From NCBI RefSeq assembly GCF_033436665.1, contig NZ_JAWQFO010000009.1, positions 1-64,000 of the forward strand: a stretch of DNA of 64,000 nt, in the 5' to 3' direction. The notes below the pieces were generated by a model. That model had not been told where the DNA came from. It did not search any database and saw only the letters and a program-made list of their open reading frames with translations. Within the stretch, counting starts at the first letter, position 1. Every line of letters starts with the position of its first letter. Below, in pieces: positions 35,706-44,540 of this stretch. Origin of the DNA: JAWQFO01 sp033436665 (GTDB lineage: Bacteria; Pseudomonadota; Alphaproteobacteria; Rhodobacterales; Rhodobacteraceae). The position numbers were made by a program, and so were the translations under genes.

Positions 35706-36707
35706 ATGGGAAAGAAAGTCAGCATACGTCAGGTGGCCGAGCACGCCGGTGTGTCGGTGGCGACCGTATCGCTTGCGCTTAGCGGCAAGGGGCGAATTTC
35801 GTCCGACACGGTGCGGCAGGTCAAAAAGTCGGCGGCCACGCTGGGGTTCATTCCGAACCGCAGCGCCTCGCGGCTGAGGTCGGGACGGTCGCTTCTGATC
35901 GGGCTCGTGGTCAACGATATCGCCAACCCGTTCTTCGCCGAACTTTCTGCCGACGTCGAGGCGCATGCCTCGGAAAACGGCTACCTTTCGGTGATCGCGA
36001 ACACCAACGACGACATCGAGAAACAGGCGTCGGTCATCGAGACGATGATCGGGCAGGGTGTCGCCGGGTTCATTATCGTGCCAGCCGACACGTCCACGCC
36101 CGACACCTTTCAGGTGATCCGCGATCATGACATGCCCTACGTGCTGTGCGTGCGCGACATAGGCGACGGGAAGGCCGACTTTATCGGGTTCGATAACTTC
36201 ACTGCCGGCGTCATGGCCGCGGAACACCTTGTCGAAAAGGGACATCGGACGTTCGCGTTCGTCGGAGGGCGCCTGTCGGTCGACAACTTCCGGCGGCGTC
36301 TCGACGGGGTGCGCCACGCGCTGGCCCGGCACGGGCTTACGCTGCCGGACAACTGCGTCCGCGAGGGCGTGCCGAGCCGCGCGATCGGCCTTGCGGAAAC
36401 CGGCGATCTGCTGGCTTCCGGCGCCGAGTTCACGGCGCTCATCTGCTACAACGATTTCGTCGCGGTTGGCGCCTATGCGGCGCTGAACCAGGCTGGCCGG
36501 ACGATTGGCGAAGATGTCGCCGTGGTCGGCTTCGATAACGTTCCCGAATCGGAGAGCCTGTCTCCGCCGCTTACCACGATCGAGCTTTATCCACGCGCGA
36601 TCGGCAATCGTTCCGCCCGCGCGCTGATCGACGCGGTAAACGGGTCTTCCGGCCCGCACGAGCGCGTCTATCTGGCGCCCGAACTCATCTCGCGCAGCTC
36701 GACTTGA
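35706..36707 (+). CDS. LacI-family transcriptional regulator
   Basis: A 333-residue repressor. The N-terminal helix-turn-helix reads SIRQVAEHAGVSVATVSLALSG (about 6-27) and is followed by a type I periplasmic-binding-like ligand domain (LIGLVVNDIANPFF, VVGFDNVPES). It lies between dctQM and dctP, with identical TTAAACGTTTTA sites on both sides, so it almost certainly represses both halves of the TRAP module and itself. Confidence 0.9.
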   Translation: MGKKVSIRQVAEHAGVSVATVSLALSGKGRISSDTVRQVKKSAATLGFIPNRSASRLRSGRSLLIGLVVNDIANPFFAELSADVEAHASENGYLSVIANTNDDIEKQASVIETMIGQGVAGFIIVPADTSTPDTFQVIRDHDMPYVLCVRDIGDGKADFIGFDNFTAGVMAAEHLVEKGHRTFAFVGGRLSVDNFRRRLDGVRHALARHGLTLPDNCVREGVPSRAIGLAETGDLLASGAEFTALICYNDFVAVGAYAALNQAGRTIGEDVAVVGFDNVPESESLSPPLTTIELYPRAIGNRSARALIDAVNGSSGPHERVYLAPELISRSST

Positions 36708-36753
36708 CGTCCTTTCGGAGGATTGGGGCTTGCTTTTCGCCGTGGATCGATGC

Positions 36754-36765
36754 TTAAACGTTTTA
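36754..36765. promoter_or_regulatory. LacI-type operator upstream of dctP
   Basis: TTAAACGTTTTA, identical to the site at 35625-35636, lies 23 bases before the dctP ATG. Bound LacI protein here would block the dctP promoter or early transcription. Confidence 0.75.
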
Positions 36766-36788
36766 TCAAAATCTCACGGGAGGACCGT

Positions 36789-37766
36789 ATGAAAATGATC
36801 ACCACACGCCAATTCGCGCTTGCCGCCAGCCTTGCGATGGGTACCGCGCTGCCGGCCCATGCCGTCGAGCTTGCCGCCTCGATCGACGGGCCGGTCTCTA
36901 CCGCTCAGGGGCAGGGTATCCTCAAGTTCGGAGAGATCGTCTCCGAGCTGACCAACGGCGAAGTGACCGTCGAGCTGTTCCCCGATGCACAGCTCGGGTC
37001 GGGTGGAGAGGCCTTCGAGCTGCTCGAGGATGGTCAGATCGCGATCCTGACGACGGCGCCGGGGTACCTCGCGGAATTCGCGCCGAGCGTGCAGCAGTTG
37101 GTCGTGCCGTTTGTCTTCCGTGACTTCGACCACTGGGAGAAGGTCGTCAGCGGCCCGATCGGCGACAAGCTGGCCGAGGACGTGCGCGAGAACACCGGCG
37201 CGATGATCCTGGGCTATTTCGGCGGTTCGATCCGCAACCTCGTCAGCTCGAAACCTGTAGAGTCAGTCGGTGACATCGAAGGTCTGCGTGTGCGCCTCCA
37301 TCCGGCGGACGTTCAGGTCAAGGCATGGGAAGCGCTTGGTGTCGTGCCGACGGTGATGGCCTATGGCGAGATCTACTCGGGCCTGCAACTCGGAGCCATC
37401 GACGGGCTGGAGAACGAGGCCGAGTGGGTTCTGCGGATGAAGTTCTACGAGCAGGCCAAGTACTACGTGCAGACCGAGCATGAGTACGTGACGCGCCCGA
37501 TGATCTTCTCGGAAACGATTTTCGAGAATCTGACGCCGGAGCAGCAGGAAGCGGTTCTGGAGGCGGGCAAGCAGGCCGCGGCCTACCAGCGCGACCTCGA
37601 GCATCAGTTCGACTCGGAATCGAAGGTCACGCTGGCCGAAGGGCACGGCGTAAACATCGTCGAGATCGACAAGTCGAGCGTGCAGACCACCGTCGCCGCG
37701 GCCCTTGAGCCGGTCATCGAAGGCCTCGGCCTTGCCGAAGACGTCGCCGCGATCCGCGCTGAATGA
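36789..37766 (+). CDS. dctP: TRAP transporter substrate-binding protein
   Basis: A 325-residue DctP-type binding protein. The signal peptide ends at AHA before VELAAS (about residue 25). The conserved core shows LFPDAQLGSGGEAFELLEDG and LRVRLHPADVQVKAWEALG, the arginine of which binds the ligand carboxylate in this family. ATG at 36789 follows GGGAGGA. It is separated from dctQM by the lacI gene, a split arrangement. A perfect 10-bp hairpin follows the stop. Confidence 0.9.
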   Translation: MKMITTRQFALAASLAMGTALPAHAVELAASIDGPVSTAQGQGILKFGEIVSELTNGEVTVELFPDAQLGSGGEAFELLEDGQIAILTTAPGYLAEFAPSVQQLVVPFVFRDFDHWEKVVSGPIGDKLAEDVRENTGAMILGYFGGSIRNLVSSKPVESVGDIEGLRVRLHPADVQVKAWEALGVVPTVMAYGEIYSGLQLGAIDGLENEAEWVLRMKFYEQAKYYVQTEHEYVTRPMIFSETIFENLTPEQQEAVLEAGKQAAAYQRDLEHQFDSESKVTLAEGHGVNIVEIDKSSVQTTVAAALEPVIEGLGLAEDVAAIRAE

Positions 37767-37775
37767 ACAGAGGCA

Positions 37776-37799
37776 GGCCCCGCGCCACCGCGCGGGGCC
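37776..37799 (+). promoter_or_regulatory. Intercistronic hairpin after dctP
   Basis: GGCCCCGCGC (37776-37785) pairs perfectly with GCGCGGGGCC (37790-37799) around a 4-base loop. It starts ten bases after the dctP stop and ends eight bases before ATG 37808. It has no T-tract, so mRNA stabilisation or masking of the next ribosome-binding site is more likely than termination. Confidence 0.6.
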
Positions 37800-37807
37800 G
37801 ACCAATC

Positions 37808-39790
37808 ATGTTCCCAGACGATCTGCTGCCCGAAGGATCGGAGTTCGATCCTGAGCTCTGTCTGCCCCGGGTCCACATCGACGGGCAGCCGTTTCACACC
37901 ACATGGATGGCCGCCGAATACGCCGCACGTCTGATGACGCGTTCCGGCGCCGAGGGCCAGGCCGCGGCGGTCATGGACGCTCTTGAGGGATCGCAGGACC
38001 GTGATCCCGGCTCGCCGGATTTCGGCAATTTCCGATGGGAACGCGAAGACCGGATCGTCGAAGACCTGAACGCCGCCCCCTTTGTTTCGATCCGTCTTGC
38101 GCCGGCACTGCTTCGCCACGGCGCGGCGCTTGCTCCAAGGGCACTCGAACGCGCCTGCCACATGATTCGGTTGTGCCTGGAGGCCATCGTGCGCATAGAC
38201 GTCGCGTCAGACTACACCAACATCGTTGCGCAATCCGTGGCATCCCTGCGCATCGGCGGCGCGCTGCTCGGCGACGCGCGCTTTCTCGACATCGGCGCGA
38301 CCCGGTTCCGCCGCTGGATGGAGATGGTAGATCGGGCCGGCCTTGCCCATGAGTACAACTCGCCAGTCTACACCGAAATGACGGTTGCCTCGCTCTCCCA
38401 GATGGTCGACCTCGACCCGGACCCGGAGCTGAGGTTCGCCGCCGACCAGTTTCGGATGCGACAGGTTCTGGGCTTCGCGCTGCGCATCCACCCGGAGACC
38501 GACCGGCTGGCGCCACCCTATTGCAGGGCTTACGCGCCGTTCATGTTCGCCAGAACCGCATCGGAACGAACTGTTGTCGAAGGTTGGATCGAAAAAGGGT
38601 GGGCGCCGGAGTGGATATCCGCCGCGCTCGAATGCACCGGTGAAGTCCGCGAGACCTCGGACGGGCGCACGGGGCTGCACCTGACCAGCCGGCTCGACGC
38701 CGGTCTGTCGATGGGCACGGCTTCGGCGGAGCTTGCCACCCAGAACAACCGGTTCATCGCAGCGCAGTCGATGCCCTTCGGCGTCCACCTGTCGCGCGGC
38801 GCAGACCGGCCGCCGACTGTCGTGTTCTCGCGATACATTCTCAACGACCAGTGGCTCGGCTCCTACAGGACCACCGGGTCGCGCCCCGTCGACCAGGTTT
38901 TCTTCGACCACGGGGCCTTTATCGGGGCGCAGGACGGCAACCGCGTCTTCTGTCTCTACCGTCCGCGCACGCTCGACGCCTGGGAGCGGACATGGTCGGC
39001 CAAGGCATGCCTGATCGTGTCGGACGAAGGCGAGGTCAGCGAGATCCTCGCCGACGGATCGCAGGTCTCCGAGCTTCCCGCGGATCTCCCGCCTGGCAGT
39101 TGCGTTGAGCTCATCGTTTCGGGTCGCCGGCTGACGCTGCAGCCACTCAATGGGCTTGAACTTCAGCCCGATGCGCCGGTCCGTGTCCAGAGTCGTGACG
39201 GCATGCTTGTGGTGGAATGCCATGACTATCTCGGCCCGCCGAGAACCTTCTGGACCCAGGCCAAGCCCGGCTCGTTCTTCCAAGGTTACATCCGTTCGGG
39301 GTTTCATGTCACGCTGCAGGACGCTGCCGAACGCGCCCGCCCAGTAATCTCGCAATCGCTCGACGACTTTCGCGGCGCGGACGGCCAGCGGGTCTGGTCG
39401 CTGAACGATGATGCGGGGCTGGGCCTCGACGTCGACCTGATGGGCTGGACGCTGGAGGGCGAACGGATCGCGTCGGGCGACCCGGCACCCATGCTCGCCT
39501 CCTCGGTGGCCGTGCAATCGCGGTCGGGTCGACTGACCTGCAACGGCGCCACGCTGACCTGCGGGCCGGTTCCCGCGACGCTGCTGGCCTGGCCCGAACG
39601 CAACCTCTGGGTCGCCTCCGTCCACGCCTTCGACGTACCGGACGCGATCACGCTCTCGAACGGTCGCGGAGAGGTGCGTTTGCCGAACGCGCGCGGCTGC
39701 GTGGTTGTCTGGTCGGGCGACCGGGTGCGCGTCGAAGCTACGGGGCTCGAAGGCGAGATCGCGGTGACCGGTGCCGAACTCGAAGGGTAG
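37808..39790 (+). CDS. Hypothetical protein, possible toroid-plus-beta-sandwich enzyme
   Basis: A 660-residue protein I cannot assign. The first 270 residues look all-helical, like an (alpha/alpha) toroid, with YTNIVAQSVASLRIGGALLG and EYNSPVYTEMTVASL. The rest appears beta-rich, as in polysaccharide lyases or glycosidases. There is no signal peptide, so it would act in the cytoplasm. ATG at 37763 overlaps the dctP stop and would add 15 residues, but those bases form the hairpin, so 37808 is preferred. It shares the LacI-controlled dctP transcript and may process the imported uronate-like compound. Confidence 0.6.
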   Translation: MFPDDLLPEGSEFDPELCLPRVHIDGQPFHTTWMAAEYAARLMTRSGAEGQAAAVMDALEGSQDRDPGSPDFGNFRWEREDRIVEDLNAAPFVSIRLAPALLRHGAALAPRALERACHMIRLCLEAIVRIDVASDYTNIVAQSVASLRIGGALLGDARFLDIGATRFRRWMEMVDRAGLAHEYNSPVYTEMTVASLSQMVDLDPDPELRFAADQFRMRQVLGFALRIHPETDRLAPPYCRAYAPFMFARTASERTVVEGWIEKGWAPEWISAALECTGEVRETSDGRTGLHLTSRLDAGLSMGTASAELATQNNRFIAAQSMPFGVHLSRGADRPPTVVFSRYILNDQWLGSYRTTGSRPVDQVFFDHGAFIGAQDGNRVFCLYRPRTLDAWERTWSAKACLIVSDEGEVSEILADGSQVSELPADLPPGSCVELIVSGRRLTLQPLNGLELQPDAPVRVQSRDGMLVVECHDYLGPPRTFWTQAKPGSFFQGYIRSGFHVTLQDAAERARPVISQSLDDFRGADGQRVWSLNDDAGLGLDVDLMGWTLEGERIASGDPAPMLASSVAVQSRSGRLTCNGATLTCGPVPATLLAWPERNLWVASVHAFDVPDAITLSNGRGEVRLPNARGCVVVWSGDRVRVEATGLEGEIAVTGAELEG

Positions 39791-39828
39791 GGCGTGGCGG
39801 GTCGCGACGGCTGACGAGCGCGACCGTT

Positions 39829-40881
39829 TCACTCCGAGATTTCGATAAACGCCGCATCGACGGCGACCCTGCGCCGGCCACCGCCTTCCCCGGTGACGAC
39901 AAGCACATCTCCGTCGATCTCGATCGTCGCAACGGCCTCGCCGCCCGGCCAGTCGATGGCACCGATGATGTGCCGGACCGTTGCGGGTCCATCATCGAGC
40001 GACAGCGCGCCGGGACCGGAGAGATCCGCTTCGGTCGAGAGGCCAAGCATGTGATCCGCGGCCCCTTCCTCGACCCCGAGACAGCCGAAATGCCGGCCGG
40101 ACCACGGGGCGTAGTCGCGCCCGCCGTTGGAATGCCACAGCATCGTCATCGGCAGGTGCCGCGCATTGCGCAGCGAGAGGTAGAGATCTCCTTCTGCAGG
40201 GCGCGTCACTGCCGTCCAGCCAAGCACATGGCCGCCGGCCTCGACCCCGATGACGAAATCCTCGTGCCGGGGATTCCACGGGTAGCGCGTGAGGTCGACG
40301 GGGCCGTCGAGGCCCGGAAAGATCGTTGGATCGTCGGATTTCTCTGGGCAGATCAGCGCGGACCGGCCTCGGGCGGGATCGCTTTCCTGCGGCGTCCGCG
40401 GCGTTTCCCAGTGGCTTTTCGCCGATGTCCGGATCAGCCCGCCGGACTTCAGGGAGACATTGGCATGGTTGGCCACGCTGACCCGCCCCGTGCCGTTCTC
40501 GAAGACATGGCTCTGGTAGACGAAGGGGTGTCCGTCGCGCACCCGCAGCGTCTTGGTCAGGGTCGCGCCGTGAACCTTGCGGTCGAGGATCGCGGTCAGG
40601 GTCCCGTGGCCATTCTCGCGCACGGTCCAAGGCGTGTTCGGCGGCCAGCCGTGCAAGGGTGATCCGTCCTCGCTGTCGGCGAAGGGTGCGCAGAAGAAGT
40701 CACCGCCGAGCGTCGCCATGAGAGGCGCGGCGTCCTCGGGCATCACCTCGTCGGTTCCGACCCATGGGGCCCGGTGTAGCGGCGTGATCTCTCGCCCTGC
40801 ATCCGACACCGTGAACCCGTCAAGCTGACCGGTATCCGGCCGGAAGCCGAACCGGATCCCTTCGGCCTGTACCTCGATCAT
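39829..40881 (-). CDS. Aldose 1-epimerase (galactose mutarotase-like) family protein
   Basis: A 350-residue beta-sandwich protein of the mutarotase-like superfamily, with GDFFCAPFADS, NHANVSLKSGG and TMLWHSNGGRDYAPW as recognisable stretches. Its ATG overlaps the ATPase stop as ATGA. It ends the minus-strand operon of an ABC importer and MocDE oxygenase genes and may interconvert anomers of the imported sugar. The precise substrate is open. Confidence 0.7.
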   Translation of the reverse strand: MIEVQAEGIRFGFRPDTGQLDGFTVSDAGREITPLHRAPWVGTDEVMPEDAAPLMATLGGDFFCAPFADSEDGSPLHGWPPNTPWTVRENGHGTLTAILDRKVHGATLTKTLRVRDGHPFVYQSHVFENGTGRVSVANHANVSLKSGGLIRTSAKSHWETPRTPQESDPARGRSALICPEKSDDPTIFPGLDGPVDLTRYPWNPRHEDFVIGVEAGGHVLGWTAVTRPAEGDLYLSLRNARHLPMTMLWHSNGGRDYAPWSGRHFGCLGVEEGAADHMLGLSTEADLSGPGALSLDDGPATVRHIIGAIDWPGGEAVATIEIDGDVLVVTGEGGGRRRVAVDAAFIEISE

Positions 40882-41642
40882 GCCGCGATGTGCTCGCCGG
40901 TGATGATGTCCTCGACGTCCTGGATGCTCGATGTCTTCGGGCTGAGGTCGTCGGCGACGATCTCGCCGCGCCGCATCACTACCATCCGGTCGACGACCTG
41001 GAACACGTGGTGGATGTTGTGGGCGATGAAGATGCACGAATGGCCGCTGTCGCGGGCGTCGCGCACGAACCGCAACACGCCCTGGGTCTCGGCGACCCCG
41101 AGGTTGTTGGTCGGTTCGTCGAGAATGATGAGCTCGCTGTCGAAATACATCGCCCGCGCGATGGCCACAGCCTGTCGCTCTCCGCCTGACAGCGACCCGA
41201 TCGGCGTGGTCGGCGGGATGTTCTTCGAGATGCCGACGCGTTTGAGCAGCTCGCCCGCCACCTGGTTCATCCGCTCCTGGTCGAGCCGATCCAGAAACCG
41301 CGGGCCGCTGCGCAACTCGCGCCCGAGGAACAGGTTGCGCGCGATCGAAAGCTGCGGGACGAGTGCGGAGTCCTGGTAGATGGTCTCGATCCCGGCATCG
41401 ATTGCGTCGTTGGTCGAGCGCAGGTTCAGCGGCTGGCCATTGATCCGGATCTCGCCCGAGGTGTAGGGCACGGCGCCCGACAGGACCTTGATCAGCGTCG
41501 ATTTACCCGCGCCGTTGTCGCCCAGAAGGCCCACGATCTCGCCGCGCGGAATCGTGAGGTTGACGTTCTTCAGCGCGTGGATTCGGCCGTAAAACTTCTC
41601 GATGTTGCGCATCTCGACAAGAGGCGTATCGCTGGCGGACAT
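40878..41642 (-). CDS. Sugar ABC transporter ATP-binding protein (FrcA type)
   Basis: A 254-residue single-domain ABC ATPase: Walker A GDNGAGKST (about 41-49), Q-loop YQDSALVPQ, signature SLSGGERQAVAIARAM, Walker B LIILDEPTNNLG, and H-loop IAHNIHH. One domain per chain implies a homodimer, unlike the two RbsA-type proteins elsewhere in the window. It is two bases from the permease stop. Confidence 0.9.
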   Translation of the reverse strand: MSASDTPLVEMRNIEKFYGRIHALKNVNLTIPRGEIVGLLGDNGAGKSTLIKVLSGAVPYTSGEIRINGQPLNLRSTNDAIDAGIETIYQDSALVPQLSIARNLFLGRELRSGPRFLDRLDQERMNQVAGELLKRVGISKNIPPTTPIGSLSGGERQAVAIARAMYFDSELIILDEPTNNLGVAETQGVLRFVRDARDSGHSCIFIAHNIHHVFQVVDRMVVMRRGEIVADDLSPKTSSIQDVEDIITGEHIAA

Positions 41643-41643
41643 C

Positions 41644-42672
41644 TCAGACCCCCTCGTTGTGGCGCTTCTCGAGCGCGGCGTGCAGCGCCATCATCCCGAG
41701 GATGATCGCGCCGATGAAGATGTTGTAAGCCAGCCCCGGCACCCCGATCAGCACGATGCCGTTGCGCATCAGGCGCAGGATAAGCACGCCGAGCACAGTG
41801 CCGATAATCGTGCCGCGCCCGCCGGTCAGCACCGTGCCGCCGATGACGACCATTGCGATGACCTCGAGTTCGTAACCCATGCCCGAATTCGGGTTCGCCG
41901 CCGAGACCCGGATCGACGAGATGATCCCGGCCAGACCGGCCATCGCAGAGGTCAGCATGAACAGGATCAGCTTCACCCGCTTTATCGGTACCCCGCGGTT
42001 GCGCGCGGCCCCGGCATTGCCCCCGGTGGCCTGGATCCAGTTGCCGAAACGCGTGCGGGTGAGAAGGAAGTGGAAGGCGATGGCGATCAGGATGAACCAG
42101 ATCAGGCTCATGTAGATGCGCAGCCCGCCGATGTAGAAGTCACCGACGAGCACCGTGGCGAGCCATTGCTCGCCCGCGTCCCAGGTGCGCTGCGGAAAGC
42201 CGCTGGTGAGCCAGAGCGCGCTGCCGCGCACCATCAGCAGCATGCCCAGAGTAACGAGAAAGGACGGGATGCCCAGCCGGGTGACGAAAAGCCCGCTGAA
42301 GCAGCCGATGGCCATCGCCACGAGCAGCGCGACGAGAAAGGCCGGAAAGAGCGGCATTGCGCCTGCGTTGAAGAGCGTCCACATCACGACCGGTGTGAAG
42401 CCGAAAACCGAGCCGACCGAAAGGTCGAATTCGCCCGATGTCATCAGCAGCGTCATGGCCAGCGCGATCAGGCCCAGTTCGACAGTGAAGGTCAGGGCGT
42501 TGGAAATGTTGGTCAGCGACACGAAGGCCGGGTTGATCGAGGTGAAGACCACCAGCATTACCACCAGCAGAACCAGGGGGCCGAATTCCGGCATGGCAAT
42601 GAGCAGCCGCACAAGACCCGGGCTCTTGGGCGGCGACGCGCTTTCGGCGCTCGCGGTGTTGGTGTCGGTCAT
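41644..42672 (-). CDS. Sugar ABC transporter permease (FrcC type)
   Basis: A 342-residue permease with about nine hydrophobic segments and the landmark LMTSGEFDLSVGSVFG. ATG at 42672 begins MTDTNTASAE; the stretch before it is the hairpin region. As there is a single permease gene, the channel should be a homodimer. Confidence 0.88.
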   Translation of the reverse strand: MTDTNTASAESASPPKSPGLVRLLIAMPEFGPLVLLVVMLVVFTSINPAFVSLTNISNALTFTVELGLIALAMTLLMTSGEFDLSVGSVFGFTPVVMWTLFNAGAMPLFPAFLVALLVAMAIGCFSGLFVTRLGIPSFLVTLGMLLMVRGSALWLTSGFPQRTWDAGEQWLATVLVGDFYIGGLRIYMSLIWFILIAIAFHFLLTRTRFGNWIQATGGNAGAARNRGVPIKRVKLILFMLTSAMAGLAGIISSIRVSAANPNSGMGYELEVIAMVVIGGTVLTGGRGTIIGTVLGVLILRLMRNGIVLIGVPGLAYNIFIGAIILGMMALHAALEKRHNEGV

Positions 42673-42702
42673 GTATCGCGTCCCGTCAGTCGGTTGCACA
42701 GA

Positions 42703-42725
42703 CCCGCGGCGGCGTCCGCCGCGGG
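42703..42725 (-). promoter_or_regulatory. Intercistronic hairpin after the binding-protein gene
   Basis: CCCGCGGCGG (42703-42712) pairs perfectly with CCGCCGCGGG (42716-42725) around a 3-base loop. On the minus-strand transcript it begins 12 bases after the binding-protein stop. No T-tract follows, so it probably protects the upstream mRNA segment. Confidence 0.6.
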
Positions 42726-42737
42726 CCGCGAGTCAGG

Positions 42738-43673
42738 TCAGTTGCCGCCCATGATCCCGTGATAGAGCGGGGCGGTGTCGGCCTCGTAGAGCGCGCCGGT
42801 GATGACGTTGAAACCGATCGGGATGTTGCTGGTCTCCATCAGCAGCGCCGACAGGCACATGTAGGACGTCGCCTGCGGGTCCTGCCACATGGCGGCCTCG
42901 ACATAGCCGTCCATCACCTCTTGCGTGGTGTCGAGCGAGTTGCCCCAGCCCACGACCGGGATTTCGCCCGGCTCGACGCCGGCCTGGTCCCAGACCCGCT
43001 TGACCGAGCCGGTGACCATGTCGCCGAGCCCGATCATCGCGCTGATGCGGTCGCGGTTGGCGGTCACGTAGTCGGTCATGCGCTGGATCACCTCGGCCTG
43101 GTCGAGCGTGGCGTCGGTTACCTCCCAGGTGATGCCCATCGGCTCGAAAACCTCGGCGATACCCTTTTCCTCCTCGACACCGTATGAGGCACCGGGCACC
43201 TCGACGGGCATCCAGACGAAGTCGCCTTCCTTCACGTGGCCATTGTCGACGAGATACTGCGCCCAGGAGCGCCCGACGTAAAGAAGATCGCCGCCCACGT
43301 AGGCGTTCCAGTCCGGCGCATCGTCCGGCGTGTTGAAGTTGACGATCGGGATGCCCGCGTCGCGCGCTTCCTGGACCACGTCGACCATCGATCCCGGATC
43401 GGGGCTCGTCGAACAGACGCCGTCCGCCCCGGCCGCGATGGCTGCGCGCACCGCCTCCTGCTGGCTTGGCACGTCGCCGGAGTGGAACGAGGTGTTGACG
43501 GTGTGGCCGGTGTCCTCGGCCCAGTCGTCGGCCCCTTGCAGGAAGTAGGTCCAGACAGGGTCTGCCGGGCCGCCGTGCGAGATCCAGTAGAAGGTCTTGC
43601 TGTCCTGGGCGAATGCCGTCCCGCCCGCGAGGGCCAGCGCCGCCGCTGTCCCAAGGAATGTCCGTCTCATCAT
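42738..43673 (-). CDS. Sugar ABC transporter substrate-binding protein
   Basis: A 311-residue periplasmic-binding protein of the ribose/fructose type. The signal peptide MMRRTFLGTAAALALAGG ends at AFA before QDSKTFYW. Binding-fold landmarks include AAIAAGADGVCSTSPDPGSM and VVGWGNSLDTTQEVMDG. GGAGGAG precedes the start. Hairpins lie on both sides of the gene (43698-43716 and 42703-42725), which suggests a separately stabilised mRNA segment. Confidence 0.9.
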   Translation of the reverse strand: MMRRTFLGTAAALALAGGTAFAQDSKTFYWISHGGPADPVWTYFLQGADDWAEDTGHTVNTSFHSGDVPSQQEAVRAAIAAGADGVCSTSPDPGSMVDVVQEARDAGIPIVNFNTPDDAPDWNAYVGGDLLYVGRSWAQYLVDNGHVKEGDFVWMPVEVPGASYGVEEEKGIAEVFEPMGITWEVTDATLDQAEVIQRMTDYVTANRDRISAMIGLGDMVTGSVKRVWDQAGVEPGEIPVVGWGNSLDTTQEVMDGYVEAAMWQDPQATSYMCLSALLMETSNIPIGFNVITGALYEADTAPLYHGIMGGN

Positions 43674-43697
43674 GGTTGGTCTCCTCCTCCGTTGATC

Positions 43698-43716
43698 CCG
43701 GCGAAGTGTTCGCCGG
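43698..43716 (-). promoter_or_regulatory. Hairpin upstream of the binding-protein gene
   Basis: CCGGCGAA (43698-43705) pairs perfectly with TTCGCCGG (43709-43716) around a 3-base loop, between the PanB-like stop and the binding-protein ribosome-binding site. It could be a processing boundary or 5' protector of the downstream segment. Confidence 0.5.
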
Positions 43717-43736
43717 TGGTTGGTGCTCTTGTTATG

Positions 43737-44540
43737 TCATGATTCCGCAAGCTTCTCGCGAAAGCTTTCGAGTTCGGCGGCCGGCATGCGAACGAGGTGG
43801 CGGTCTTCAGGAAAGGCTCCGGAAGCCACGTCGCTGGCGAATTCGCCGAAGGCTGCGACCCGTTCGGCTTGCAGCCGCGCGTATTCACCTCGGAAATCGC
43901 GGTAGGTCTTGGCATGACGCGGGATATGCCCCTCGGTATAGCCGAGGATGTCGTCGGCGAAGAGATACTGCGCATCGCAGCCCGGACCGGCGCCCATCGA
44001 CCACAGCAGGATGTCGACACGGGCCGAGATCTCGGTGGCGACTTCCTCGGGGACGACCTCGATCTCGACCGCGAAGGCCCCGGCCTCCTGGTAGGCCTTG
44101 ACCTCCTCGAAAAGCCGCCAGGCGTTCTCGGCGGTCTTGCCGACGGCGCGAAATCCCCCGGTCCAGGTCGCGCGGGCCGGCACCAACCCGACGTGTCCGA
44201 CAACGGGGATGTGCTCGCGGGCGAGATACTCGACGGTTTTCAGCGACCCCGAGCAATAAAGCGCGTCCGCGCCGCGTTCGATGGCCGAGCCGCACCAGCG
44301 CAAATAGTCGTCCGGCGTTCCGGCCTCGAGATGGGTCATGCCGGTCATCGAGAAGACCGAGGGCGCGACCGCGCGGTAGGCCGGGTCGAACAGCAGTTCC
44401 GGCGGCACCGAGGCGATGTCGATACCGGCGGTTTCCGCCGCCTCCGCCTCATCGAGCGTGAAGTAGCGCAGCATGGTCAACTGCCGCTGGCCCTTGAGCT
44501 GGCGCAGGTCGTGGACGGTAGGCAGCTTGCGGTCGCTCAT
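43737..44540 (-). CDS. PanB-like ketopantoate hydroxymethyltransferase family protein
   Basis: A 267-residue TIM-barrel protein resembling 3-methyl-2-oxobutanoate hydroxymethyltransferase. HIPVVGHVGLVPA corresponds to the PanB GHIGLTPQ strand, and AVEIEVVPEEVA carries a glutamate in the place of the catalytic one. The usual DSLGM metal motif is not evident, so it may not make ketopantoate. Its ATG overlaps the Rieske stop as ATGA, and its operon is catabolic. It may act on a C1 unit or keto acid in the MocDE pathway. Confidence 0.65.
   Translation of the reverse strand: MSDRKLPTVHDLRQLKGQRQLTMLRYFTLDEAEAAETAGIDIASVPPELLFDPAYRAVAPSVFSMTGMTHLEAGTPDDYLRWCGSAIERGADALYCSGSLKTVEYLAREHIPVVGHVGLVPARATWTGGFRAVGKTAENAWRLFEEVKAYQEAGAFAVEIEVVPEEVATEISARVDILLWSMGAGPGCDAQYLFADDILGYTEGHIPRHAKTYRDFRGEYARLQAERVAAFGEFASDVASGAFPEDRHLVRMPAAELESFREKLAES

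Noticed and set aside
43737..44540. Naming the PanB-like gene panB
   Set aside because: The usual metal motif is not evident and the context is catabolic, so pantothenate synthesis is unlikely.
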